Shown here piece by piece: positions 1 through 8,761 of a stretch of DNA of 52,651 nucleotides (its first letter is position 1; every line of letters starts with the position of its first letter). The notes under the pieces are model-generated. The model did no database searches and was not told the origin of the DNA. It was given only the letters and a program-made list of their open reading frames with translations. The translations under genes and the position numbers were made by a program. This DNA comes from Acidobacteriota bacterium (GTDB lineage Bacteria; Acidobacteriota; Blastocatellia; Pyrinomonadales; Pyrinomonadaceae): assembly GCA_020200135.1 (NCBI GenBank), contig JAIVJI010000070.1, forward strand, positions 1 through 52,651. Reading direction: 5' to 3'.

Positions 1-165
1 TCTCAAAGGCGCGCGGGACTCGGGAGAGGCGCGCCGGCCGAAGTATAACACCGCCCCCGCCGCCCGCCGAAAGTCCCGCCCCCGACCGCCCATTCCGCCC
101 CGCACCGCCCCCGCGCCGTGACATTCGTCACACCGGGCGCCGCCCCTCCGGCGCCCGCCCCGCGC

Positions 166-194
166 TTGCCAACACAAACCGACACATCTATAAT
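166..194 (+). promoter_or_regulatory. Sigma-70-type promoter of tRNA-Glu
   Basis: TTGCCA at 166-171 and a perfect TATAAT at 189-194 are separated by 17 bases, placing transcription start near 201, just before the tRNA. Bases 1-165 hold no convincing gene; they are very GC-rich and I see nothing else in them. Confidence 0.85.
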
Positions 195-206
195 CGCCTC
201 GTTTTT

Positions 207-280
<74 letters not shown>

Positions 281-302
281 TAAATCCCGCCAAATCAATA
301 AG

Positions 303-758
303 ATGTGCAACGGCAGCAACGCTCGCAAGAGCGCCTTTCTGGGCGTGCCTCATGGCACGGCCTGTAATCGTCTGCGCAAGTTAATTCTCTTCAATCTTCT
401 TTACAGACACGGCGAGAATGTCTGCTTCAAGTGCTCCGAGCCGATAGAGACCGCAGATGAGTTGAGCATCGAACACAAGCAGCCGTGGGAAGGCGTCAGC
501 GTCGGGCTTTTCTGGGACATGGAGAACATCGCCTTCTCGCATCTGCGGTGTAACAGGAATCATCGCCGGAAAGGCGGCCGCGCGGATTTGCGGAAGGTGG
601 GGCCGGAGGGGACAGCCTGGTGTAGAAATTGTAAAGCTTTCCTGCCCGAGACGAAGTTCAGCCGCCACTCGTCGCGCTGGAACGGCTTGCAGCCGTGGTG
701 TAACGGCTGTTACGAGCGGTTCAGAAAACCGTCCAAAGTCTTACCCAAAAGTGTCTAA
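303..758 (+). CDS. HNH endonuclease with C-terminal zinc ribbon, next to tRNA-Glu
   Basis: A 151-residue protein. The HNH core is C41-x2-C44, E57-H58, N75, H80 and C83 (motifs SIEHKQPW and NIAFSHLRCN). A second Cys cluster, C107-x2-C110 and C133-x2-C136, forms a separate small zinc module at the C-terminus. HNH proteins cut DNA with a metal bound between the two His. The ATG at 303 was chosen because the upstream extension of this frame would run through the tRNA; no Shine-Dalgarno precedes it. The gene is distinctly AT-richer (about 43-62% GC per 60 bases) than its neighbours, suggesting transfer. Homing-type or restriction-like activity is inference; no host intron or intein is visible. Confidence 0.8.
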   Translation: MCNGSNARKSAFLGVPHGTACNRLRKLILFNLLYRHGENVCFKCSEPIETADELSIEHKQPWEGVSVGLFWDMENIAFSHLRCNRNHRRKGGRADLRKVGPEGTAWCRNCKAFLPETKFSRHSSRWNGLQPWCNGCYERFRKPSKVLPKSV

Positions 759-843
759 TCCCCTCCGAACAGTTGGGCAGCTTCTTCCATTTCTTACAGC
801 ATGAGTCTCGGCGGGGCGGATAAGTGTCGCGCGGGCGCGATGT

Positions 844-849
844 TATAAT
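844..849 (+). promoter_or_regulatory. -10 box (TATAAT) upstream of the AAA+ gene
   Basis: A perfect TATAAT 45 bases before the chosen start of the AAA+ ATPase. The -35 region 17 bases upstream (TAAGTG) is poor, so the promoter may be weak or activator-dependent. Confidence 0.5.
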
Positions 850-894
850 CTCGCGCCGTCGAGTGGAGAAGGCTGTAGAAAGGAACGGGAAAGG

Positions 895-2328
895 TTGCTG
901 CTGGACGAGGAGAATAAGAGGCTGGCGGCGGGCGTGCGGCGCACGTTCGGGGCGCTGGTCGCGCCGCTCGGCGAGAGCATCCGCACGGTCTGGCGCGGCG
1001 GCGGCGCGCCGGACGCGCAGTCGGTGCTCGACAACCACCTGAAGCTCGTCGCGCAGCGCTTCATCGACCTGCGCGAGTCTTCGGAAGAGTCGAAGCAGAG
1101 CTATTACGAGCAGGTCTGCACCCTCTTCCGTCTGGCGCCCGCGCCCGACACCTTCCCGCTGCGCAGCTCGACGGATTTGCCGCCGCACCTACTCAAGCGG
1201 CTCGACCGCACGCCGGTCAGCGTCTCGTACCTCGAAACCTACGACTCGCGCCACGGCTCGAACTTCGCCGACCGCGCGCGCGGCGCCCTCTTCCACTTCG
1301 CCAACCTCGTCATCAAGAGCGACGGCAAGGTGACGCCCGCCGAGACGGCCGCGCTCGCCGAGTTCAAGCAGTCGCTCTACCCCGGCCGCGCGCCTGAGTC
1401 GCCGGAGGGCGCGAAGGGTCACCCCGAGAGGACGCCCGACGCGGCCACGCCCGAGGTGCCCGAGGAGGAGCTGCCGCCGCCGCGCCCGCTCGAAGAGCTG
1501 CTGGCCGAGATGGACGCGCTCGTCGGGCTCGAACGCGTCAAGGCCGACGTGCGCCAGCTCATCAACTTCCTCAAAGTTCAGAAGCTGCGCGAGGAGCAGG
1601 GCTTGAAGGCGCTGCCGGCCTCGCGCCACCTCGTCTTCTACGGCAACCCCGGCACGGGCAAGACGACCGTGGCGCGGCTCGTCGCGCAGATTTACCGCAC
1701 GCTCGGCGTGCTCAAGCGCGGCCACCTCGTCGAGACCGACCGCGCCGGGCTCGTCGCCGGCTACGTCGGCCAGACCGCCATCAAGGTGCGCGAGGTGGCG
1801 ACCAAGGCGCTCGGCGGCGTCCTCTTCATCGACGAGGCGTACTCGCTCGCCGCCGGCGGCGAGAACGACTTCGGCCGCGAGGCCGTCGAGACGCTCCTCA
1901 AGATGATGGAGGACCACCGCGACGAGCTGGTCGTCATCGTCGCCGGCTACACCCAAAGGATGCAGGGCTTCCTCGACTCGAATCCGGGGCTGCGCTCGCG
2001 CTTCAACAAGCACATACACTTCGACGACTACGGCGTCGAGCAGCTCGTACACATCTTCAAAGCCTTCTGCAAGAAGGCCGACTTCCGCGTGACCGAGGCG
2101 GCGGAGAAGGAGCTGGCCTCGGTCTTCGGCGTGCTCTGCGCCTCGCGCGACGAGACGTTCGGCAACGCGCGCGCCGCGCGCAACCTCTTCGAGGCCACGC
2201 TCAGCAAGCAGGCCAACCGCCTCGTCGCGCTCCCCAAAGTCGACCGCGAAATCCTCTCGACCGTCGAGGCCGCCGACCTCCCCGGCCACGACGAGCTGCG
2301 CGCGGGCGGCATCCTCAACGAGGGCTGA
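895..2328 (+). CDS. CbxX/CfxQ-type AAA+ ATPase with TerB-like N-terminal region
   Basis: A 477-residue cytoplasmic ATPase. Walker A GNPGTGKTT lies near residues 250-258, Walker B LFIDEAYS near 309-316, and the arginine-finger segment LRSRFNKHI near 366. This spacing and the segment MDALVGLERVK just ahead are typical of the CbxX/CfxQ family, best known for Rubisco activase but widespread in bacteria with no Rubisco link. Around residues 130-160 the motif VIKSDGKVTPAE resembles TerB-like acid-helix domains. The start is TTG at 895, preceded by purine-rich AAGGAACGGGAAAGG; no ATG fits. It stands alone, so the substrate it remodels cannot be read from context. Confidence 0.85.
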   Translation: MLLDEENKRLAAGVRRTFGALVAPLGESIRTVWRGGGAPDAQSVLDNHLKLVAQRFIDLRESSEESKQSYYEQVCTLFRLAPAPDTFPLRSSTDLPPHLLKRLDRTPVSVSYLETYDSRHGSNFADRARGALFHFANLVIKSDGKVTPAETAALAEFKQSLYPGRAPESPEGAKGHPERTPDAATPEVPEEELPPPRPLEELLAEMDALVGLERVKADVRQLINFLKVQKLREEQGLKALPASRHLVFYGNPGTGKTTVARLVAQIYRTLGVLKRGHLVETDRAGLVAGYVGQTAIKVREVATKALGGVLFIDEAYSLAAGGENDFGREAVETLLKMMEDHRDELVVIVAGYTQRMQGFLDSNPGLRSRFNKHIHFDDYGVEQLVHIFKAFCKKADFRVTEAAEKELASVFGVLCASRDETFGNARAARNLFEATLSKQANRLVALPKVDREILSTVEAADLPGHDELRAGGILNEG

Positions 2329-2490
2329 ACCGCCCGCCCGGCGGCGCATTTGTTCCCCACCCGATTAACGGGCGGGCGAACGGGCCGGCGGGCCGATCCC
2401 CCAATCCCTCTCCCGATTTGACCAGAGGCGCGGGTCTGAGCGATGCTACGACGTTACAAATTCAAACTTCATTCCCGTGAGAATTAAGCC

Positions 2491-3417
2491 ATGAGTAAAG
2501 CAGCAACCGAAAGCTACGGGGTCGGGCCGCTGACCTCCTACTCCGAGGACGAGCAGATGTTCCGCGCCTCGGTGCGCGAGTTCGCCGAGGGCGAGATACG
2601 GCCCCGGGTCGAGGAGATGGACGAGCGCGCCAGGATGGCGCCCGAGGTGCTCAAGCAGCTCTTCGACCTCGGGCTGATGGGCGTCGAGACGCCCGAGGAG
2701 TACGGCGGCACCGGGGCGTCGTTCTTCATGGCCATCGTCGGCGTCGAGGAGCTGTCCCGCGTGGACCCCTCGGTCGGCGTCCTGATGGACGTGCAGAACA
2801 CGCTCGTCAACAACGCGCTCATCCGCTGGGGGAGCCCCGAGCAGAGGAAGAAGTACCTGCCGCGCCTCGCCTCCGAGACCGTCGGCGCCTACGCGCTCTC
2901 CGAGGCCGGCTCGGGCTCCGACGCCTTCGCCATGCAGACGCGCGCGGTGGACAAGGGCGACCACTACGAGCTGACGGGCCGGAAGCTCTGGATCACGAAC
3001 GGCATCGAGGCGGGCATCTTCGTCGTCTTCGCCAACGCCAACCCGGAGGCCGGCTACCGCGGCATCACCGCCTTCGTCGTCGAGAAGGGCTTCGAGGGCT
3101 TCGCGGTCGGGAAGAAGGAGAACAAGCTCGGCATCCGCGCCTCCTCGACGACCGAGATCATCCTCGACGGCTGCAAGGTGCCGAAGGAGAACGTGCTCGG
3201 CGAGGTCGGCAAGGGCTACAAGGTCTCCATCGAGACGCTGAACGAGGGGCGCATCGGCATCGGCGCGCAGATGATCGGCATCGCGCGCGGCGCGTTGGAG
3301 CACGCGCTGCGCTACACCGTCGAGAAGCTCTGGCGCGACTCCAAGATCGGCGCCATCTACGAGGGCACGTCCAACATGCAGCTCCAGACCATCGCCAAGC
3401 TCATCATTGGAAAGTAA
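2491..3417 (+). CDS. Acyl-CoA dehydrogenase lacking an internal C-terminal-domain segment
   Basis: A flavin enzyme oxidising acyl-CoA to enoyl-CoA. The N-terminal and middle domains look complete (AYALSEAGSGSDAF, LWITNG), and the catalytic glutamate motif IYEGTS is present (E291). The product has 308 residues against about 380-390 for the family. The shortfall lies at one point: ALRYT (codons near 3307-3318) runs directly into VEKLWRDSK (3319 onward), so roughly 80 residues carrying the FAD/tetramer arginine motif (RxxFG) and the GGxG(Y/F) loop are missing, in frame. The protein could hardly form a normal tetramer. This is a real deletion or a collapsed assembly. It heads a tight cluster: the next gene starts immediately after its stop codon. 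Confidence 0.85.
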   Translation: MSKAATESYGVGPLTSYSEDEQMFRASVREFAEGEIRPRVEEMDERARMAPEVLKQLFDLGLMGVETPEEYGGTGASFFMAIVGVEELSRVDPSVGVLMDVQNTLVNNALIRWGSPEQRKKYLPRLASETVGAYALSEAGSGSDAFAMQTRAVDKGDHYELTGRKLWITNGIEAGIFVVFANANPEAGYRGITAFVVEKGFEGFAVGKKENKLGIRASSTTEIILDGCKVPKENVLGEVGKGYKVSIETLNEGRIGIGAQMIGIARGALEHALRYTVEKLWRDSKIGAIYEGTSNMQLQTIAKLIIGK

Positions 3418-3738
3418 ATGGCCGCGTCACGCATAGACGTCTTCCGCATAATGCTCGAAGGCGACCCCGACAACACGGCGGTCATGTTCGGGCTGGCGAA
3501 GGAGTACGAGAAGGCCGGGCGCTTCGACGACATGGTCGAGGTGCTCCTCGACTACCTCCAGCGCGCCGACGACGAGGGCAACGCCTACGGGATGCTCGCC
3601 TCCGCTTACCTGAAGCTGGGCAACCGCGACGCCGCCCGCCGGGCGTACGAAAAGGGCGCCGAGGTCGCGCGGGCGCACGGCCACCCCTCGATGGCGCAGG
3701 ACTACCGCCTCGCGCTTGAGACCGAGTTTGAGGATTGA
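3418..3738 (+). CDS. Small TPR protein
   Basis: A 106-residue all-helical protein made of about two and a half tetratricopeptide repeats (LAKEYEKAGRFDDMVEVLLDYL; AYGMLASAYLKLGNRDAARRAY, each split here by family reading). TPRs bind protein partners. The ATG directly follows the TAA of the acyl-CoA dehydrogenase, implying translational coupling, and its own TGA overlaps a possible start of the next small gene. The gene therefore belongs to a unit leading to the 2-oxoacid dehydrogenase; a chaperone or scaffold role for those enzymes is only a guess from position. Confidence 0.75.
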   Translation: MAASRIDVFRIMLEGDPDNTAVMFGLAKEYEKAGRFDDMVEVLLDYLQRADDEGNAYGMLASAYLKLGNRDAARRAYEKGAEVARAHGHPSMAQDYRLALETEFED

Positions 3739-3740
3739 CG

Positions 3741-3950
3741 GTGCGCGCCGAAGAGTTAACGTTCGTCGCCGAGAGAGAATCGGGCGGCGGCTACACCGCG
3801 CGGGCTCTCGGGGAGAGCATCTTTACCGAGGCAGACGACTTCGAGAGTCTGCGCGAGATGGTTCTCGACGCGGCGCGCTGCCATTTCGACGAAGGCTGCT
3901 TCCCCCGTCGAGTTTCAATTCATACAGTTTTATTTGAGCAGGAGAAGTAA
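3741..3950 (+). CDS. Small HicB-like / DUF protein linked to 2-oxoacid dehydrogenase
   Basis: About 69 residues with the pattern of the HicB-like fold: a strand, [10 protein letters not shown], then an [17 protein letters not shown] helix. HicB proteins are usually antitoxins, but no hicA-like partner lies here, and the gene sits 5 bases before the dehydrogenase E1 gene. Small proteins of this kind next to E1 genes are often labelled 2-oxoisovalerate dehydrogenase simply by position. GTG at 3741 was chosen because GAGG (3730-3733) lies 7 bases ahead; TTG at 3735, overlapping the upstream TGA, is the alternative start. Confidence 0.65.
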   Translation: MRAEELTFVAERESGGGYTARALGESIFTEADDFESLREMVLDAARCHFDEGCFPRRVSIHTVLFEQEK

Positions 3951-3955
3951 CAGGC

Positions 3956-5903
3956 ATGGCGACCGAGGTTAAGGCGCGGGAGTACCGTGGGTTGGGCCGC
4001 GAGGAGATGGTGGGCATCTACCGGACGATGTACCGGTCGCGGCGCATCGACGACAAGGAGATTCAGCTCAAGGGGCAGAACAAAATCTTCTTCCAGATTT
4101 CGGGCGCGGGGCACGAGGCGGTGCTCACGGCCGCCGGGCTCGCCTTCCGGGCCGGCCGCGACTGGTTCTACCCCTACTACCGCGACCGCGCGCTCTGCCT
4201 CCAGCTCGGCGTCACGCCGCTCGAAATGTTCCTCGCGGCCGTCGGCGCCGAGGCCGACCCCAGCTCGCACGGCCGCCAGATGCCCTCGCACTGGGGGCAC
4301 GCCAAACTCAACATCGTCTCGCAGTCTTCGCCCACGGGCACGCAGTTCCTCCAGGCCGTCGGGTGCGCCGAGGCGGGCTACCGCGCGACGCTGGTCGAGG
4401 AACTCAAGGAGCGTGTCAGAGGCTTCGAGCGCGACGAGGTCGTCTACTGCTCGACGGGCGACGGCACGACGAGCCAGGGCGAGTTCTGGGAGGCGCTCAA
4501 CACGTCGAGCAACTTGAAGCTCCCCGTCGTCTTCCTCGTCGAAGACAACGGCTACGCCATCAGCGTCCCCGTCGAGGTGCAGACCGCCGGCGGCGACGTC
4601 TCGCGCCTGGTCGAAGGCTTCCCAGACCTCCTCGTCCAGCGCTGCGACGGCACCGACCCCGTCGAGTCGTTGGAGACGCTGAAGCGGGCCGTCGAGCATT
4701 GCCGCCGGAGGAAAGGCCCGGCGCTCGTCCACGCCAAGGTCATCCGCCCCTACTCGCACTCGCTCTCGGACGACGAGAAGCTCTACCGCCCCGACGAGGA
4801 GCGCACGACCGACGCCGAGCGCGACCCGGTCAAGCGCTTCGGGGCGCTGCTGGTCGAGGAGGGCTTCGTCACGCAGGACGAGTTGCAGCAGCTCAAGGGC
4901 GAGGTCGACCGCGAGGTGGGCGAGGCCGCCGACGCCGCGCTCGCCAGCCCGCAGCCCGCGCCCGACACGGCCACGCGGTTCGTCTACTCGCCCGACGTTG
5001 ACCCGACCGCGAAAGAGTTCGACAACGAGGAGGGCGCCGAGCTGTCGGGCAACGCCGGCACGATGGTCGACCTCATCAACCGCTGCCTGCACGAGGAGAT
5101 GGCGCGCGACTCCGCGATCGTCGTCTTCGGCGAGGACGTGGCCGACGTTTCGCGCGAGCAGCACCTCGACAAGGTCAAGGGCAAGGGAGATTCGGAACGA
5201 GCTGGCGCTGATGCGCTGGCGCTCGGGCGGCGAGTGGAAGTGCCCCGTCGTCATCCGCTGCCCCGTCGGCGGGTACCTCAAGGGCGGCGCCGTCTACCAC
5301 TCGCAGTCGGGCGACACTCTGTTCACGCACATCCCCGGCCTGCGCGTCGTCTACCCCTCGAACGCGCACGACGCCAACGGGCTGCTCCGCACGGCCATCA
5401 GGTGCGACGACCCCGTGCTCTTCCTCGAACACAAGCACCTCTACCGCCAGGCTTACAACAAGTCGCAGTACCCGCCCGACGGATTTTTGATTCCGTTCGG
5501 CAAGGCGAAGACCGCCCGCGAGGGGAGCGACCTGACCGTCGTCACCTACGGCGCGCTCGTCAACCGCACGCTGGTCGCCGCCAAACAGGCCGAGCAGCAG
5601 CTCGGGCTAAGCGTCGAGGTCGTCGACCTGCGCACGCTCGCGCCCTACGACTGGGAGGCGATTGCGGCGAGCGTGCGCAAGACCAGCCGGCTCATCGTCG
5701 CGCACGAGGACACGCGCACGCACGGCTTCGGCGCCGAGATAGCCGCGCGCGTCTCCGAGGAGCTGTTCGAGTACCTCGACGCCCCCGTCCGCCGCGTCGC
5801 CGCGCTCGACACCTTCGTCGCCTACGCCCCGCAGCTCGAAGACGCGATCCTCCCGCAGGTGGACGACGTCTACCGCGCCATCACCGAACTCCACGCGTAC
5901 TGA
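3956..5903 (+). pseudogene. Fused branched-chain 2-oxoacid dehydrogenase E1 alpha-beta, broken by a deletion
   Basis: Residues 1 to about 350 are an E1 alpha subunit with the thiamine diphosphate motif [15 protein letters not shown] (starts near residue 168); from about 370 an E1 beta subunit is fused on. This enzyme decarboxylates branched-chain 2-oxoacids and passes the acyl group to lipoyl-E2. The frame is intact to KVKGKG (about 5185), then the beta homology continues in another frame from [14 protein letters not shown] to the TGA at 5901-5903. The alignment in my memory of the family lacks about 57 residues at this joint, matching a deletion of about 173 bp that also shifts the frame. 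The frame beyond 5190 in the original register (to 5932) is arginine-rich noise. No E2 or E3 gene is in the window. Confidence 0.85.
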
Positions 5904-5990
5904 GGAAGGCGGAAGTAAAAAGGCGAAAGTGAGGAAAGAGGCACCCCCCCTCCCTCACTTTCGCCTTTTTACTTTTTACTTTTGCCTTCC
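5904..5990. repeat. Intergenic inverted repeat, terminator-like
   Basis: Bases 5913-5934 pair perfectly over 22 bp with 5953-5974, and the right arm repeats the word TTTTTACT. It starts at the E1 stop codon and probably ends that transcript. The remainder to 6204 holds a CATAAT -10-like box at 6103-6108 without a good -35; nothing else is visible. Confidence 0.8.
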
Positions 5991-6204
5991 ACCGCGGCGT
6001 ACTGCCGTACACAATTTTGCATCGTATCGCTTCGCCCCTCCCTCCCCTGACCGCCCGCCATTCCCCCTAAGTCGTTGCAGGCACAAGACCTCGTTCCGGC
6101 GGCATAATGGTTGCTCTTAACCCCCTGTTCTGCCATAGGGGCGGACGACCATACAAAACGAACAATTAGGGCAACCTGATTTCCAACCGAGGAGGGGAAA
6201 GTCA

Positions 6205-7179
6205 ATGAGTAAACGTTTGCTTAATTTTTGGGGCTGCTGTGCGCTGCTTCTAGGGCTGGCCGCAGTCTCCGTCGCGCAGACAACGCCTACCACCCAACAG
6301 CCGACGCAGCAGACTACCGTCACCACGCAGACCACGCAGACCGTCCAGAACGCCGACGGCTCGTGGTCGGTCATCGAGTACCCGGCGCAGAAAGAGGTCA
6401 TCGTAGACTTCACCCCGGGCGCGAACTACAACACCGCGAGGGGCCGCGCCAAGGTGATGCGCATGGCCGACCACACGATGATTAACCTCGACCTGTCGGG
6501 GCTGCCCGCCGACGTGACGAGCGTCAACCTGTACGCCGTCGACCCTCTGGGCAAGGTGACACTGCTCGGGCCGGTCAACGTCTCGAACGGCGTCGCGACG
6601 CAGAGCTTCAACACGCCTCTGAACCGCTTCATGCTGATGCTCTCGCCCGAGGCCAACCTTTCGGCCTACAGGCCGGACACCGCCTACGTCTTCCGCAGCG
6701 CGGTGCCGCAGGGCTTCGCCGTCATCCCGCTTTCGAGCACCGACCGCGAGGACGGCGCGGCCGTCGGCGAGAAGGTCTCGGCCACGACGACCGCAGGCGG
6801 CTCGTCCGCCTACGCCGCGCCGATGCTCAACGTCAGGGGGATGAAGCGCGGCGACGACACGCAGCTGAAGGTCAACCTGACGGGCGAGCTGACCGGCTCG
6901 CGCGTTAACTTCAACATCGAGCCGCGCAAAGACGGCCCGACGACGGTCACGGCGCGCTTCCACGAGTTGAAGGAATCGCCGGGCGGCAAGGTCTACGTGC
7001 TCTGGGCCGTCTCGCCCGACAACAAGTACGTTAAGCTCGGCCAGATCGTGAACACCGGCCGCCGTAACGAGGCCGAGATCAAGTCCGAGACGACGCTCAG
7101 GGATTTCGGACTCCTCATCACGCTCGAGGACGAGAGTTCGACGCCGCGCGGCGTCATCGTCGGCACGGTCGCGCGCTAG
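6205..7179 (+). CDS. Secreted protein of unknown function with Thr/Gln-rich N-terminus
   Basis: A 324-residue protein with a signal peptide (positive MSKRLLN, hydrophobic stretch, AVSVAQ cleavage near residue 25), then a low-complexity TTPTTQQPTQQTTVTTQTTQ segment. The rest is beta-rich. Its C-terminal segment GKVYVLWAVSPDNKYVKLGQI resembles the extracellular domain of RskA-type anti-sigma factors, but there is no zinc-binding anti-sigma helix or membrane anchor, so it is probably a stand-alone periplasmic protein. A strong Shine-Dalgarno (GGAGGGG, 6190-6196) precedes the ATG and an intrinsic terminator follows, so it is a single-gene unit. I cannot name a function. Confidence 0.75.
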   Translation: MSKRLLNFWGCCALLLGLAAVSVAQTTPTTQQPTQQTTVTTQTTQTVQNADGSWSVIEYPAQKEVIVDFTPGANYNTARGRAKVMRMADHTMINLDLSGLPADVTSVNLYAVDPLGKVTLLGPVNVSNGVATQSFNTPLNRFMLMLSPEANLSAYRPDTAYVFRSAVPQGFAVIPLSSTDREDGAAVGEKVSATTTAGGSSAYAAPMLNVRGMKRGDDTQLKVNLTGELTGSRVNFNIEPRKDGPTTVTARFHELKESPGGKVYVLWAVSPDNKYVKLGQIVNTGRRNEAEIKSETTLRDFGLLITLEDESSTPRGVIVGTVAR

Positions 7180-7216
7180 CGCGCCCCGCACTTTACCGCC
7201 CGCGAAGGCGGTATAA

Positions 7217-7273
7217 AAAAGCCGTGGGCGGGGGGAGTAGCGCATCAGCGTCCTCCCCCCGCCCACGGCTTTT
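7217..7273 (+). terminator. Intrinsic terminator
   Basis: Arms 7217-7237 and 7253-7273 pair perfectly over 21 bp (GCCGTGGGCGGGGGGAG core) with A-tract and TTTT on opposite sides, so it can work in both directions. Confidence 0.9.
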
Positions 7274-7326
7274 CCTGTTACTTTCATAGCTTTTCGCGCG
7301 TCCGACACAGTTTCGTCACAAAGCGA

Positions 7327-7354
7327 TTGACTTCTCTCAAAATCCCGGCATAAT
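7327..7354 (+). promoter_or_regulatory. Promoter of the trypsin-TPR gene
   Basis: TTGACT at 7327-7332 and CATAAT at 7349-7354 are spaced by 16 bases. The leader to the ATG at 7480 would be about 120 bases. Confidence 0.7.
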
Positions 7355-7479
7355 GGCCGAACGTGGTCGCCCGACCCCGAAGGGCGGCTTGAGTCTTTGG
7401 GTTTCGCCCGTTAAGCCCTCCCCGCAGGGGCCGAAACGGCCTCGGGCTCCGCAACCCTTTTGAGAAGAAAGCCCCCGCG

Positions 7480-8637
7480 ATGTTGAAACGCAAGCTTCCC
7501 CCGTGGCTGGCGCTCCTGGCCCTTTTCTTGCTCGCCGCCGCGCCGGCGGCACACGCGCAAGCCGAGTCGCTCCCCGAACTCATCCGCCGCGTCAAGCCCT
7601 CGGTCGTCTCCGTCATCACCTACGACGCGAAGGGCGAGGTCGCGCTCACGGGCAGCGGCTTCTTCGTCCGCCCCGGACAGGTGCTGACCAACCTCCACGT
7701 CGTCGAGGGCGCGCACCGCGCCGAGGTGCGCACGTTCGAGGGCAAGGGCAAGACCTACCGGGTCGTGGGGCTTTCGAGCCTGGACGAGGACGGCGACCTC
7801 GCGGTCTTGAGCGTCGAGATGCCTGCGGAGCGCGCCAGCGTGGTCGAGACGGCGGAGGCCGCGCCCGAGGAGGGCGAGCGCGTCTTCGTCATCGGCAACC
7901 CGCTCAGGCTCGAAGGGTCTGTGGCCGACGGCATCGTCTCGGCCGTGCGCGAGGTGCCGTCGCTGGGGCGCATCGTGCAGATCACGGCCCCCATCTCGCA
8001 CGGCAACTCGGGCAGCCCCGTCTTCAACATGAAGGGGCAGGTCGTGGGCGTCGTCACCATCCGCGTGATGAACGGGCAGAACATCAACCTCGCGCTCGGC
8101 TCGCCGCGCTTCGGCTCGCTCAAGCCCGCCGACCGCCTCGTCGGCTTCGACGAGCTGGCCGCCCGTTCGAGGGACGCGCAGAGGCCCGACTCGATCTCCG
8201 ACTGGTGGTACCGCAACGGGCTCAACTCGCTCTGGCTCGGCAACTACGACAGCGCGCTCGGCTACTTCGAGACGGCGGTGAACAAGAACCCGCAGCGCGC
8301 CGACGCGTGGATTCAGGTCGGCTTCTGCAAGGTCAAGCAGGGCAAGAACCAGGACGCCATCCGCGCCTTCGAGCACGCGCTCCGACTGAAGCCCAACTCC
8401 TACGAGGCGCTCAACAAGCTGGGCGACGCCTACTACTACGCGGGCAACTACTACAAGGCGCTCGACGCCTACAAGCGCGCCGTCTCGGCGCGCCCGGACC
8501 TCGCCGAGGGGCACTACAACCTCGGCGCCGTCCACCTCGAACTCGGCGACCGCGCCGAGGCGCTCGCGCAGGCGCACCTCCTCAAGCCGCTCGACGCCGC
8601 GCTCTACCAGAAGCTGCTGCGCGAGATAGGGCGGTGA
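7480..8637 (+). CDS. Secreted trypsin-like serine protease with C-terminal TPRs
   Basis: A 385-residue exported protein (signal peptide to AHAQA near 27). The protease domain shows the chymotrypsin-type triad: H73 in TNLHVV, D106 in DGDLAVLSV, and S177 in HGNSGSPVF. The domain is HtrA/DegP-like, but there is no PDZ domain; residues about 245-385 instead form three TPRs (YFETAVNKNPQRADAW, AIRAFEHALRLKPNSYEA, ALDAYKRAVSARPDLAEG). TPRs probably recruit or gate substrates in the periplasm. It has its own promoter and a convergent terminator-type palindrome downstream. Confidence 0.9.
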   Translation: MLKRKLPPWLALLALFLLAAAPAAHAQAESLPELIRRVKPSVVSVITYDAKGEVALTGSGFFVRPGQVLTNLHVVEGAHRAEVRTFEGKGKTYRVVGLSSLDEDGDLAVLSVEMPAERASVVETAEAAPEEGERVFVIGNPLRLEGSVADGIVSAVREVPSLGRIVQITAPISHGNSGSPVFNMKGQVVGVVTIRVMNGQNINLALGSPRFGSLKPADRLVGFDELAARSRDAQRPDSISDWWYRNGLNSLWLGNYDSALGYFETAVNKNPQRADAWIQVGFCKVKQGKNQDAIRAFEHALRLKPNSYEALNKLGDAYYYAGNYYKALDAYKRAVSARPDLAEGHYNLGAVHLELGDRAEALAQAHLLKPLDAALYQKLLREIGR

Positions 8638-8646
8638 GAGGGTGAG

Positions 8647-8756
8647 GAGTAGACAGTAGTCAGTAGTCAGTAGAAAATCAGTGGCGGCGCGTCCCGGTTA
8701 TCAGCCGAGCGCGCCGCCTTTGTTTTACCCTACTGTCTACTGTCTACTGTCTACTC
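8647..8756. repeat. GTAGTCA-word palindrome with inner terminator (copy 1)
   Basis: Outer arms 8647-8673 and 8730-8756 (27 nt each, 25 pairs) consist of tandem 7-base words CAGTAGT / CTACTGT. An inner hairpin GGCGGCGCG (8683-8691) with CGCGCCGCC is followed by TTTG. It lies between convergent genes and would stop transcription from both sides. Same family as the copies at 12735, 15313 and 33841. Confidence 0.9.
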
Positions 8757-8761
8757 TTCAC

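Noticed and set aside
2331..2378. CGCCCGCCC / GGGCGGGCG pair after the AAA+ gene as a terminator
   Set aside because: The loop is about 30 bases and no T-tract follows; too weak to call in this GC-rich background.
3735..3740. TTG at 3735 as start of the HicB-like gene
   Set aside because: GTG at 3741 has the better Shine-Dalgarno spacing; kept as an alternative only.
5190..5932. Continuation of the E1 frame to 5932
   Set aside because: After the deletion joint the translation is Arg/Pro-rich noise; the real beta-subunit sequence is in the other frame and ends at 5903.
8647..8756. Tandem CAGTAGT repeats as a CRISPR array
   Set aside because: The repeat unit is 7 bases without spacers, and the arms are inverted relative to each other.
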